49,754 nt of DNA, taken from Burkholderiaceae bacterium (lineage in GTDB: Bacteria > Pseudomonadota > Gammaproteobacteria > Burkholderiales > Burkholderiaceae_D). A program made the position numbers and the translations under genes. Position 1 is the first letter of the stretch, and every line of letters starts with the position of its first letter. The notes under the pieces are model-generated. The model worked only from the letters and a program-made list of their open reading frames with translations, was not told where the DNA came from and did no database searches. This document shows, piece by piece, positions 17,185 to 24,820 of the stretch. The stretch lies in assembly GCA_023653025.1 (NCBI GenBank), contig JAMNXS010000015.1:1-49754 (forward strand), read 5' to 3'.

Positions 17185-18897
17185 TTAATCGGCCAGGGCG
17201 AAGGTCCACAGCGACGAGCCGGTCGGCACGTTCTTCAGACGCTCATCGCCCGAGTACAGCGGGTAGACGCCGCCAGTGCCCGAAGCCACGGTCACGTACT
17301 GCTTGCCGTTCTTCTCCCAGGTGATCGGCATCGAGACGATGCCCGAACCGGTCTGGAACTGCCACAGCTTCTTGCCGGTCTGGTCGTCGAAGGCGATGAA
17401 CTCACCCGTCAGCGAACCGGTGAACACGAGGCCGCCCTTGGTCGACATCACGCCGGCGAAGTACGGGATCGGCAGCGGCACACTCCACTTCTCCTTGGCC
17501 GTCACCGGATCGATCGCCTTCAGGTAGCCGCGCGGCTGCTTGCTGTCGTACGAGAAGCCGGTGAAGTCCATGCCGATGTAGAACTGGCCGCGCTTCCACT
17601 CCTGCTCGACCAGACGGTACGACATGCCGAAGTTCAGCGTCGGCACGAAGGCCGTGTTGGTCTCCGGGTTGTACGAGATCGGGTTCCAGTTCTTGCCGCC
17701 CAGTGCCGACGGCCAGACTTCGTCCGCCTTTTCCATCACCAGCGTCTTGCGATGACGCTCAGTCATCTCCGAGTCGATCGGACGGCCGGTCTTGATGTCG
17801 ATGCCCTTGGCCCAGTCGACGCGATTGACGAACTTGTTCGCCGCCAGCAGCTGGCCGTTGGTACGGTCGATCACGTAGAAGAAGCCGTTGCGATCGGCGT
17901 GGATGATGGTCTTGCGCATCTTGCCATCGACCTTCATGTCGGCGATCACGTTCTCGTTGACGCCGTCATAGTCGTACGCATCGTTCGGCGAGAACTGATA
18001 GTGCCAGACGAGTTCGCCTGTCTTCGGACGGATCGCCAGCACCGACGCGATGTACTTGTTGTCCATTGCCGCGCCGCCGCGGAAGGCCGGGTTCCACGGG
18101 CCGCCGTTGCCGGTGCCCCAGTAGACCAGGTCCAGCTCCGGGTCATACGAGCCGGTCAGCCAGGTCGAGCCGCCGCCGCGCTTGTAGGTGTCGCCCGGCC
18201 AGGTGTCGCCGCCCGGCTCGCCCGGAGCCGCGGTCGTGAACTTGCGCCACAGACGCTTGCCGGTCTTCAGGTCGTGGCCGTCGATGAAGCCGCGGATGCC
18301 GTATTCGCCGCCGGAGATACCGGTGATCAGCACGCCATTGGCCACCACCGGAGCGACGGTGAGCGAGTAGCCCTGCTTGTAGTCCTCGACGACGGTCTTC
18401 CACAGTTGCTTGCCGGTCTTCATGTCCAGCGCGATGATCGACGCGTCGATGACGGTGCGGTAGATCACGCCTTCATAGGCGGCCACGCCGCGGTTGTGGT
18501 TGCCGCAGCAGACGGCGTTGTAGACGTCTTCCGGCAGTTCCAGCGGCGTGCGCCAGAGTTGCTTGCCGGTCAGCGCGTCGACGGCCAGCGTCGCGTTCAC
18601 CGTCGGCAGGTACATGATGCCGTCGATCAGCAGCGGCTGCTGCGATTGCGGCTGGTTCGAGTCCAGGCTCAGGTTCCAGACCGGCACCATTTTTTTGACG
18701 TTGGTGCGATTGATCTGGTTCAGCTTCGAGAAACGCTGCTGGCCGTAGCCCATGCCGTAGGTGGTGACGTCACCGGGCGTCTTGGTGTCGTTGATAAGGT
18801 CCGCTGCCGTCGGGCCCATGGCCGACGCGGGAATCGCGGTCAGTGCTGCGACCGAACCCGCCAGAGCAAGCCCCAGCATCGTGTGCTTCATCTTCAT
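17185..18897 (-). CDS. PQQ-dependent alcohol dehydrogenase with lanthanide-type active site
   Basis: A 570-residue quinoprotein of the methanol/ethanol dehydrogenase family acting in the periplasm; the signal peptide ends about ASAMGPT (residue 27). The eight-bladed propeller W motifs recur (GKQLWRTP, GKRLWRKF, AKEKWSVP, GKKLWQF). The vicinal disulfide is Cys130-131 in NAVCCGNHNRG. Metal ligands expected are Glu198 and Asn264 (GTGNGGPWN). The catalytic Asp309 is followed two residues later by Asp311 (YDYDGVNE); this extra Asp is the mark of XoxF/PedH-type lanthanide enzymes, since calcium enzymes have Ala or Ser there. The overall sequence looks nearer the ethanol-type (PedH/ExaF) than classic XoxF. 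ATG 18897 follows GGGAG. Confidence 0.9.
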   Translation of the reverse strand: MKMKHTMLGLALAGSVAALTAIPASAMGPTAADLINDTKTPGDVTTYGMGYGQQRFSKLNQINRTNVKKMVPVWNLSLDSNQPQSQQPLLIDGIMYLPTVNATLAVDALTGKQLWRTPLELPEDVYNAVCCGNHNRGVAAYEGVIYRTVIDASIIALDMKTGKQLWKTVVEDYKQGYSLTVAPVVANGVLITGISGGEYGIRGFIDGHDLKTGKRLWRKFTTAAPGEPGGDTWPGDTYKRGGGSTWLTGSYDPELDLVYWGTGNGGPWNPAFRGGAAMDNKYIASVLAIRPKTGELVWHYQFSPNDAYDYDGVNENVIADMKVDGKMRKTIIHADRNGFFYVIDRTNGQLLAANKFVNRVDWAKGIDIKTGRPIDSEMTERHRKTLVMEKADEVWPSALGGKNWNPISYNPETNTAFVPTLNFGMSYRLVEQEWKRGQFYIGMDFTGFSYDSKQPRGYLKAIDPVTAKEKWSVPLPIPYFAGVMSTKGGLVFTGSLTGEFIAFDDQTGKKLWQFQTGSGIVSMPITWEKNGKQYVTVASGTGGVYPLYSGDERLKNVPTGSSLWTFALAD

Positions 18898-19212
18898 GTT
18901 GTCTCCCAATGTTTTTGTCTGACGGCATCGCATGAAAACGATGCTTGTCTTTGCATACACGAAGGCTGGTGTGCGAACCAGCACTCCGATTAGCGGCTTG
19001 ATTGTACCGAGGGATTCTTTGAAAAAGCACGCAATGCACTGAGCCACGCCAAGAAAATTTCTCAAAGCAGAACTTTGCGGATCACAAAACCGCAGTGCTG
19101 GCAGGGGCATGGGCTATAGGCACCCGGGCGTGCTGCCAGCAGTCTCGCCGCCGGGCGAACAGAACAAAGCGAAGCTCGCCGCAGGCCGGACACACGCCTG
19201 CCGCTGGCCGCC
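18898..19212. promoter_or_regulatory. Upstream region of the PQQ dehydrogenase gene
   Basis: This 315-base gap lies between soxZ and the dehydrogenase, both on the minus strand. The only promoter-like element I see is a minus-strand TACAAT (19006-19001), about 100 bases before the start codon, without a clear -35. The soxZ-proximal half is GC-rich with a GCAGGC/GCCTGC hairpin but no T-run. Short cysteine-containing frames occur (for example VCPACGELRF) but are too short and lack a start, so I do not call a gene. soxA, soxX and soxB, which often follow soxZ, are not here. Confidence 0.4.
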
Positions 19213-19524
19213 TTAGGCAATTACCGTTTCGTCGGTGCGGGAATCATTGGTGTTGTCGACCCAGGTTATGACTATCTTGTCACCGGGCTTGCCGCCCTTG
19301 AAACGAAACGCAAAATACGGGTCGCGCGATACCGAGATGCCAAAATTTACATGCAATACGGGCTGACCGTTGCACGTGCCGCGCACGGTCTGTATAAAGT
19401 GCGGCCCGACCAGCTTGCCGGACGTGTCCCAGCCAAGCCGAGACAGCATCCGGTGCTTCATCAGTATCTTGACTTCGGTCCACTCGCCGTTCTGCACGGC
19501 GCGCACCCGCATCGGTTCAGCCAT
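19213..19524 (-). CDS. soxZ: SoxZ, thiosulfate-oxidation carrier partner
   Basis: A 103-residue immunoglobulin-fold protein that forms the SoxYZ carrier of sulfur intermediates. Family motifs: EVKILMKHRMLSRLGWDTSGKLV shortened to the middle MKHRML, HFIQTVRGTCNG, and the C-terminal GDKIVITWVDNTNDSRTDE. It has no signal peptide; SoxZ is exported together with SoxY. ATG 19524 follows GGAGGATGCG. It lies 13 bases after soxY. Confidence 0.95.
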   Translation of the reverse strand: MAEPMRVRAVQNGEWTEVKILMKHRMLSRLGWDTSGKLVGPHFIQTVRGTCNGQPVLHVNFGISVSRDPYFAFRFKGGKPGDKIVITWVDNTNDSRTDETVIA

Positions 19525-19537
19525 TGCGCATCCTCCG

Positions 19538-20098
19538 TCAGCCCAGGCAGCCGCCGATCATCACCGTGATGTCGCGCAGCGTGTAGAACCACTGGCCGTT
19601 GGCGCGGGCCACGGCAACCAGGGTCGAGGTTTCGGCCACCTTGATGCGGACCGAATACGTCGGCTCGTTGACCGGCAGCACATTGAATCCGACGCAGACC
19701 GGGTTGGGATTGTGGTCGGCGATGAGCGCGATGAAATCGGTATTCGGTATCAGGCTGCTGACGGTGACGGGCACATTGGTGCCGTTCTCGGCCAATTCGG
19801 GCGCATCGAGCAGCAGTTCGCCCTCTTTCGCCGGTCCGAGCCCGGGCACCTTGCCGCGGTTGACGACGGAGCGCGAGGTGTTCGGCGTGGTGGTGTCGCC
19901 GCGCATCGCCAGCACGAAGGCCTCGAGGCTCTTGGCCGAGTAGACCGCGCCGTTCCAGTCCTCGCCCCAGCCGCGCGCCGCGGCGAACACCTCGGCGGGC
20001 TTCAGCAGCCCCGCGCCTACGGCCAGCGCCAACGCCGATGCCACACGCAGCGCATCGCGGCGCGCGGGGTCGGCGGGAAAATCATCACGGTCAGGCAT
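19538..20098 (-). CDS. soxY: SoxY, thiosulfate-oxidation carrier protein
   Basis: A 186-residue carrier protein; sulfur is covalently bound to a C-terminal cysteine on a flexible arm. The N-terminus PARRDALRVASALALAVGAG is a Tat signal. The core has TNVPVTVSSLIPNTDFIALIAD and a C-terminal swinging arm ending GGCLG, with Cys184 third from the end as required. The family usually ends GGCGG, so the Leu is a departure. It follows soxD by 8 bases with AAGGAG before ATG 20098. Confidence 0.94.
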   Translation of the reverse strand: MPDRDDFPADPARRDALRVASALALAVGAGLLKPAEVFAAARGWGEDWNGAVYSAKSLEAFVLAMRGDTTTPNTSRSVVNRGKVPGLGPAKEGELLLDAPELAENGTNVPVTVSSLIPNTDFIALIADHNPNPVCVGFNVLPVNEPTYSVRIKVAETSTLVAVARANGQWFYTLRDITVMIGGCLG

Positions 20099-20106
20099 CG
20101 GGCTCC

Positions 20107-20889
20107 TTACTTGCTGCGCCTTGTGTCGATGCCGCGAATCGAGCCATACGAACGGTTCTGCTCGGCGAGGTTGCCGTTGAGTCCGTTCACGCTCGGCGGC
20201 AGTACGGTCAATGATGCCGGATTTACCGGGCAGTTGCTCATGCAGCCATCGCCGCTGACGTCCGGCTTGCCTTTCACGTCCAGCATGCCGTGCTGCATCG
20301 TGTTGCCGAGACGGTTCGGCATCCGCGCCTGCGCGTCGGCCATGCTGCGATCGCTGAGCGTGAAATCGGCCGGCACCACATCGGCGAGGTTGAGCAGGAA
20401 AGCCGTGACGGCATAGACCTCGTCGGGCCGCAGGCTCTTGGGCGCGTCGAACGGCATCGCCCGGTAGATGTAGTCCCACAGCGTCGACACGGTGGCCAGC
20501 TTCATCATCGTCGTCTTCGCGTTTTCGGTGGCGGCCGTCAGGCCCGCGACGCGGCCGCGCTCGATGTCGGCTTTCGTGGTGCCGCCGACCAGCGGCGGAA
20601 ACACCGCCGGCGATTCGCCGAACTCGCCGTGACAACTCACGCATTTCGCGATCCAGATCTTCTCGCCGGCGGCCACCGTGCCCGAACCCGGCGGCAAGCC
20701 CTTGAAGTCGGCACGCACATCGATATCCCAGGCGGCGATCTCGGCCGGCGTCGCCGCGCGGCCAATGCGCGGATACTTGTCGGCCTGGGCCATCGCTGGC
20801 AGCAGCGCTACAGTCGTCAGCAGGGCCGTGACAAGAGTCACGAGCAGCACCGGCGGCGCGGCCTTGCGCCCGTCACGATATCTGGACAT
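20107..20889 (-). CDS. soxD: SoxD, cytochrome c subunit of sulfur dehydrogenase
   Basis: A 260-residue cytochrome partner of SoxC, passing the electrons of the SoxCD sulfane dehydrogenase onward. It has an N-terminal membrane/signal segment (residues 12-34), the DIDVRADFKGLPPGSGT motif typical of SoxD, one heme site CVSCH at 83-87 and a possible axial Met in YRAMPFDAPKSL. The C-terminal part lacks the second heme found in some SoxD proteins. It starts inside the end of soxC (17-base overlap). Confidence 0.92.
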   Translation of the reverse strand: MSRYRDGRKAAPPVLLVTLVTALLTTVALLPAMAQADKYPRIGRAATPAEIAAWDIDVRADFKGLPPGSGTVAAGEKIWIAKCVSCHGEFGESPAVFPPLVGGTTKADIERGRVAGLTAATENAKTTMMKLATVSTLWDYIYRAMPFDAPKSLRPDEVYAVTAFLLNLADVVPADFTLSDRSMADAQARMPNRLGNTMQHGMLDVKGKPDVSGDGCMSNCPVNPASLTVLPPSVNGLNGNLAEQNRSYGSIRGIDTRRSK

Positions 20890-22213
20890 TCGCCACCTCC
20901 CCGGCTGCCGACACCTGCCACGACTGGATCGCGTTGTTATGGTAGACCGAGCGCGTGCCGCGCATCGCGCGCAGCGCGCCGATCTTCGGTTGCACATGGC
21001 CGGTCTCGTCGGTCGCGCGCGACTGCAGCACATACGGCTTGCCGTCCCATGCCCAGTCGATATTGAAGCGCGTGAGGCACTTCGGCAGCACCGGCGACTC
21101 CAGCCGGGCCTGCTGCCAGTTGCGCCCGCCGTCGATCGATACATCGACGCGGGCGATCTTGCCGCGCCCGGACCACGCCAGGCCCGTGATGTTGTAGTAG
21201 CCGCGATCCAGCAGCCGCTGCCCGCCGGACGGCGAAGTGATGACCGACTTGCATTCCTGGATGATCGAATACTGGCGCTGCAGGCCGTTCGGCATCAGGT
21301 CGAGGTATTGTGTCGATTCCTCGCGCGTCGCGTAGGGCGCGTCGCCGACTTCGAGCCGGCGCAGCCACTTGACCCAGCAGACGCCCTGCACGCCCGGCAC
21401 CACCAGCCGCAGCGGGTAGCCGTTCTCGGGCCGCAGCATCTCGCCGTTCATGCCCCAGGCGACGATCGCATCGTCGAGCGCGCGCTCGATCGGTATGCTG
21501 CGCGTGAGGCTGGCGCCGTCCGCGCCTTCGGCCAGGATCCATTTGGCGCGCGCGGCGTCGATCCCGCAGTGCTCGAGCAAGAGCGATAGCGGCACGCCGG
21601 TGAACTCGCAGCAGGACAGCATGCCGTGCGTGTACTGCACCGACGGCACGGCGGGGCCGGCCCAGTCCATCGCAGAGTTGGCGCCGCATTCGATGAAGTG
21701 CATGCGCGAGACCGACGGCAGGCGCATCAGTTCGCCGATCGTGTACACCTTCGGGGAAGCCACCAGCCCGTTGATCATCAGCCGGTGGCCGGCGGGGTCG
21801 ATGTCATGCCAGCCGGCGTGGTGCCGCTCGAAATGCAGGCCGTTGGGCGTGATGATGCCGAACAGTCCCTGCAGCGGCGTGAAAGAAATGCTGCTTTCGC
21901 GCTTGCGGGTCAGGCCCGGCGACTCGCGGCGCTGCAGACTGGCCTCGTGCCGCGACGGCTGGCCGTACGGCGCATGGGCCACCGGCAAACCGAGCGAGGT
22001 CGCGTGCTTTTGCGGCTGCAGGATAGCCGGGTCGCCGTCGGCGGCCAGCAGGCTGCCGGAGGCCAGCGCCGCGCTGGCGGCCGCAAAGCTCTTGCGCAGA
22101 AAATCGCGGCGCGCGTCGTTCATGCCGTGCGCGCCGATCTCGGCGGCCAGCGATGGCGGAACGAAGTTCTCGGGCGCCGGCAGCAGCCGACCGAACTTGC
22201 GCTGCGTGCCCAT
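20873..22213 (-). CDS. soxC: SoxC, molybdenum subunit of sulfur dehydrogenase
   Basis: A 446-residue sulfite-oxidase-fold protein carrying molybdopterin. A twin-arginine segment NDARRDFLRKSFAAASAAL at residues 32-50 follows a short N-terminal tail, which is usual for SoxC. The molybdenum-ligating Cys176 is in MHFIECGANSAMDW, and VPGVQGVCWVKWLRRLEV and the C-terminal dimerisation domain follow. With SoxD it oxidises the SoxY-bound sulfane sulfur. The start could be ATG 22213 or, less likely, ATG 22123 beginning at the Tat motif. It lies 11 bases after the preceding gene in one operon. Confidence 0.93.
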   Translation of the reverse strand: MGTQRKFGRLLPAPENFVPPSLAAEIGAHGMNDARRDFLRKSFAAASAALASGSLLAADGDPAILQPQKHATSLGLPVAHAPYGQPSRHEASLQRRESPGLTRKRESSISFTPLQGLFGIITPNGLHFERHHAGWHDIDPAGHRLMINGLVASPKVYTIGELMRLPSVSRMHFIECGANSAMDWAGPAVPSVQYTHGMLSCCEFTGVPLSLLLEHCGIDAARAKWILAEGADGASLTRSIPIERALDDAIVAWGMNGEMLRPENGYPLRLVVPGVQGVCWVKWLRRLEVGDAPYATREESTQYLDLMPNGLQRQYSIIQECKSVITSPSGGQRLLDRGYYNITGLAWSGRGKIARVDVSIDGGRNWQQARLESPVLPKCLTRFNIDWAWDGKPYVLQSRATDETGHVQPKIGALRAMRGTRSVYHNNAIQSWQVSAAGEVANVQIS

Positions 22214-22224
22214 GGCCACGCGAA

Positions 22225-22617
22225 TTACTTTGCCGGGCAGGCGATGGCCAGCAGCGACTCGTCGTGGCTGCCCGGCTCGGGCTTGATCCACGGACCCGGC
22301 TTGTAGGCCGACTTCACGCTGTGGCTGCCGCCCATGCCGCCCTCGTGCCACAGGTAGAGCACGTCGCGCCGCACGCGCTTGTCGCAGTCGTATTCGTCCT
22401 GGCCCTTGACCGACAGGAAGGGCTTGCCGTCGATCTTCTGTGCCTGCGGGTAGTCGAGCATGTGCCACATCTGCATCAGGCCGACGCCGGAACTCTTGAG
22501 TGTGTCGCGATCGACGTACAGCGAAAACTCGCTCGACGGATGATCGACTTTCGTCCAGTCGGCATGCGCGCCGGCGGCGGCGCCGACCAGAACGACGGAC
22601 AGCAACATCTGTTTCAT
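22225..22617 (-). CDS. Surface-adhesin protein E-like secreted protein
   Basis: A 130-residue exported protein with a signal peptide MKQMLLSVVLVGAAAGAHA. The mature part WTKVDHPSSEFSLYVDRDTLKSS followed by QMWHMLDYPQAQ resembles the Adhesin_E (surface-adhesin protein E) fold found in many secreted betaproteobacterial proteins. Two cysteines (EYDCDKRVRRD and the C-terminal IACPAK) probably form a disulfide. It is the first gene of the soxC-D-Y-Z operon, but a sulfur-related role is only an inference from position. ATG 22617 has GGAG ten bases upstream. Confidence 0.75.
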   Translation of the reverse strand: MKQMLLSVVLVGAAAGAHADWTKVDHPSSEFSLYVDRDTLKSSGVGLMQMWHMLDYPQAQKIDGKPFLSVKGQDEYDCDKRVRRDVLYLWHEGGMGGSHSVKSAYKPGPWIKPEPGSHDESLLAIACPAK

Positions 22618-22812
22618 TGCAGGAGGTCTCCAGATGACGTTCGGACAGACGCCTTCGGCTCGCGCCGCGCCGCGGCACTCGTCGGAAGACGCTATGATGC
22701 GTGGAGTATAACAGCGCAAATTTTTGCGGGTAAAATCCAGCGCAGGGCGCGCAGGCGACGCACGCGCGACGACACCCCACCACTCACAAGACTGCACTGC
22801 GGGAGACAGCAG
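22618..22812. promoter_or_regulatory. Divergent sox/fcc promoter with palindromic operator
   Basis: This 195-base region separates the two divergent sulfur operons. A minus-strand promoter fits TTACCC (22733-22728), a 17-base spacer and TATACT (22710-22705). The inverted repeat CGCAAA-TT-TTTGCG at 22715-22728 fills most of that spacer, where a repressor would block RNA polymerase. On the plus strand TAAAAT (22731-22736) is a candidate -10 for the fcc side, so one bound protein could control both. The regulator gene is not in the window; an ArsR-family SoxR is a reasonable guess. Confidence 0.55.
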
Positions 22813-23139
22813 ATGCCCCAACAAAATTTCTTCGCCGCGCTGGCAGCGGCATCGATGCTCGTCGTCGGCCCTGGTTCGGCCGAAACTGACGGCGCGCAAA
22901 AACTGTATACGCAGAGCCTCGCCGCCACCTGCGCAAATTGCCACGGCACGCAGGGCAAGGCGGTCAAGGATGCCGCGCTGCCCGGGCTGGCCGGCATGAA
23001 GGCCGACTACCTCGCCGCGCAGATGCAGGCCTTCCGGAAGGGCGAGCGCAAGGCGACGATCATGCACCAGATCGCCAAGGGCTACAGCGACGAGCAGGTA
23101 CGGTTGCTGGCCGAGTATTTCGCTGCCCAGACACCCTGA
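22813..23139 (+). CDS. fccA: Cytochrome c subunit of flavocytochrome c sulfide dehydrogenase
   Basis: A 108-residue periplasmic monoheme cytochrome c with a signal peptide ending about GPGSAETDG. The heme site is CANCH at residues 40-44 and a later ERKATIMHQIAKGYSDEQ segment carries the likely axial Met. Small cytochromes of this form (FccA/SoxE) accept electrons from the FccB/SoxF flavoprotein, whose gene follows 13 bases later. ATG 22813 is preceded by GGAG at good spacing. Confidence 0.88.
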   Translation: MPQQNFFAALAAASMLVVGPGSAETDGAQKLYTQSLAATCANCHGTQGKAVKDAALPGLAGMKADYLAAQMQAFRKGERKATIMHQIAKGYSDEQVRLLAEYFAAQTP

Positions 23140-23152
23140 AGGAGGCCACAGG

Positions 23153-24421
23153 ATGAATCGCAGACACTTCCTGCAGGCCGCTTCGGCGCTGGCCCTGCTC
23201 GGATCGGCAGCGGCCGCGCGCGCGATGCGCGGTGCGAAGGTCGTCGTCATCGGCGGCGGCTACGGCGGTGCCACCGCCGCCAAGTACATCCGGCTACTGT
23301 CTCAGCAGCAGATCGACGTCACGCTGGTCGAACCGGACCGGGAGTTCGTCTCCTGCCCGCTGTCGAACCTGGTGGTGGGCGGGAGCCGCAAGCTGGGCGA
23401 CATCAGCCGCCCCTACACGTCGCTGGCGCGCAATCACGGCGTGACCGTCATCCACGACTATGCGAGCGCGATCGACCCGGTCGCGCGCACCGTGAAGCTG
23501 GCCGGCGGCGCGAACCTGCAATACGACAAGCTGGTGGTCTCGCCCGGCATCGACCTGAATTTCGCCAGCATCGAGGGGCTGGCCGACGCGCACAAGTCCG
23601 GCATGGTGCTGCAGGCGTGGAAGGCGGGCAGCGAGACAGCCGCGCTGCGCCGGCAACTGGAAGGTATGCAGGACGGCGAGGTGTATGCGATCACGATTCC
23701 GGAAGCGCCGTTCCGCTGCCCGCCCGGACCTTACGAACGCGCATGCCAGGTCGCGTGGTACTTCAAGCACTTCAAGCCCAATAGCAAAGTGCTGGTGCTC
23801 GACGCCAATCAGGACGTGGTGTCCAAGCCCGCGCTGTTCAAGAAGGCATGGGAAGACCAGTACGCGGGCATCGTCGAGTACCGCAACCAGCACAAGGTGA
23901 TCGCCGTCTCGCCCAACGAGCGCCTGATCCGGTTCGACGTGCAGGAAGACGTGAAGGCCGACGTGATCAACGCGCTGCCGGCAATGCGTGCCGGCAAGAT
24001 CGCGCAGCAGACCGGGCTGGCAAACATGGCCAACAACCGCTGGTGCGGCGTGAACTACCAGACCTTCGAGTCGTCGGTCGCGAAGGACGTGTTCGTGATC
24101 GGCGACGCGATCCAGGTGGCGCAGCTGATGCCCAAGAGCGGGCACATGGCGAACAATCACGCGAAAGTGGCGGCCGCCGCCATCGTCGCGCAATTGACCG
24201 GGATCGAACCGAACCCGCAGCCGATGCTGACCAACACCTGCTACAGTTTCATCGACGACCGCAACGTGGTCCATGTCGCCAGCGTGCACGACTATGTGGC
24301 GGCCGAGCGCACGTTCAAGGTCGTGCAGGGCGCGGGCGGCCTCAGCGCCGGGCCGACCGAGCTCGAAGGCAGCTATGCCAATCACTGGGCCCGCACGATC
24401 TGGGCCGACATGCTGGAATGA
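23153..24421 (+). CDS. fccB: Flavoprotein subunit of flavocytochrome c sulfide dehydrogenase
   Basis: A 422-residue FAD protein of the FccB/SoxF family that oxidises sulfide in the periplasm. Tat signal NRRHFLQAASALALLGSAA, FAD-binding KVVVIGGGYGGATAA (about residues 29-43), FVSCPLSNLVVGG with a cysteine near the flavin (Cys68), the ITIPEAPFRCPPGPYERACQ stretch with further cysteines of the redox disulfide type, and the second FAD contact DVFVIGDAI. The C-terminal domain with TNTCYSFIDD completes the family pattern. It forms an operon with fccA, and its stop overlaps the next start as ATGA. Confidence 0.93.
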   Translation: MNRRHFLQAASALALLGSAAAARAMRGAKVVVIGGGYGGATAAKYIRLLSQQQIDVTLVEPDREFVSCPLSNLVVGGSRKLGDISRPYTSLARNHGVTVIHDYASAIDPVARTVKLAGGANLQYDKLVVSPGIDLNFASIEGLADAHKSGMVLQAWKAGSETAALRRQLEGMQDGEVYAITIPEAPFRCPPGPYERACQVAWYFKHFKPNSKVLVLDANQDVVSKPALFKKAWEDQYAGIVEYRNQHKVIAVSPNERLIRFDVQEDVKADVINALPAMRAGKIAQQTGLANMANNRWCGVNYQTFESSVAKDVFVIGDAIQVAQLMPKSGHMANNHAKVAAAAIVAQLTGIEPNPQPMLTNTCYSFIDDRNVVHVASVHDYVAAERTFKVVQGAGGLSAGPTELEGSYANHWARTIWADMLE

Positions 24422-24753
24422 CGGGACGCCCGATGCGATGGATGATGGCACTGTTGCTGGCGCTGCCTGCTGCCGGCGCGCTGGCGGACGAACGGCCGCC
24501 GATGGCGGTCGACAACGGCGGCCGCATGGAGTTCGTGCATGCGGTGCGCAACGGCACGCTGACGGCCGCCCAGAAGGCGGCGCTGGAGCGCCGGCTGCAG
24601 GCCGAGTGCGCGCAGCCGACCAACCCGATCACCCAAGGCATGATCGAGACCCGCGGTCCCGGCAAATGCATGGCCTTCGTACGCAACCAGTGCGCATGCA
24701 CCGACTGCGACATGCCGACCTACTGCCTGCCGCCGGCAGACGGGACACCCTGA
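24418..24753 (+). CDS. Small exported cysteine-rich protein of the sox/fcc operon
   Basis: A 111-residue protein I do not recognise. It has a signal peptide (MRWMMALLLALPAAGALA) and a mature part of about 85 residues with six cysteines, four of them in a compact block RNQCACTDCDMPTYC. The start ATG 24418 overlaps the fccB stop as ATGA. A second in-frame ATG at 24433 is nearer the signal core. Tight coupling to fccB suggests a periplasmic role in sulfur oxidation, for example a disulfide- or metal-bound helper, but nothing in the sequence proves it. Confidence 0.7.
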   Translation: MTGRPMRWMMALLLALPAAGALADERPPMAVDNGGRMEFVHAVRNGTLTAAQKAALERRLQAECAQPTNPITQGMIETRGPGKCMAFVRNQCACTDCDMPTYCLPPADGTP

Positions 24754-24820
24754 CAACGGCGCCGCGACGGCGCACGGCGCGCCGGTAAGCGGGCGCAGCG
24801 TATCTTTCCGGAGAAACCCG

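Noticed and set aside
19040-19212. A zinc-ribbon fragment (VCPACGELRF...) downstream of soxZ
   Set aside because: The frame is short, has no start codon or ribosome site and ends in a stop; it is probably chance.
23294-24451. A 385-residue open frame antisense to fccB
   Set aside because: Shadow of a clear FAD protein; no recognisable motif or ribosome site.
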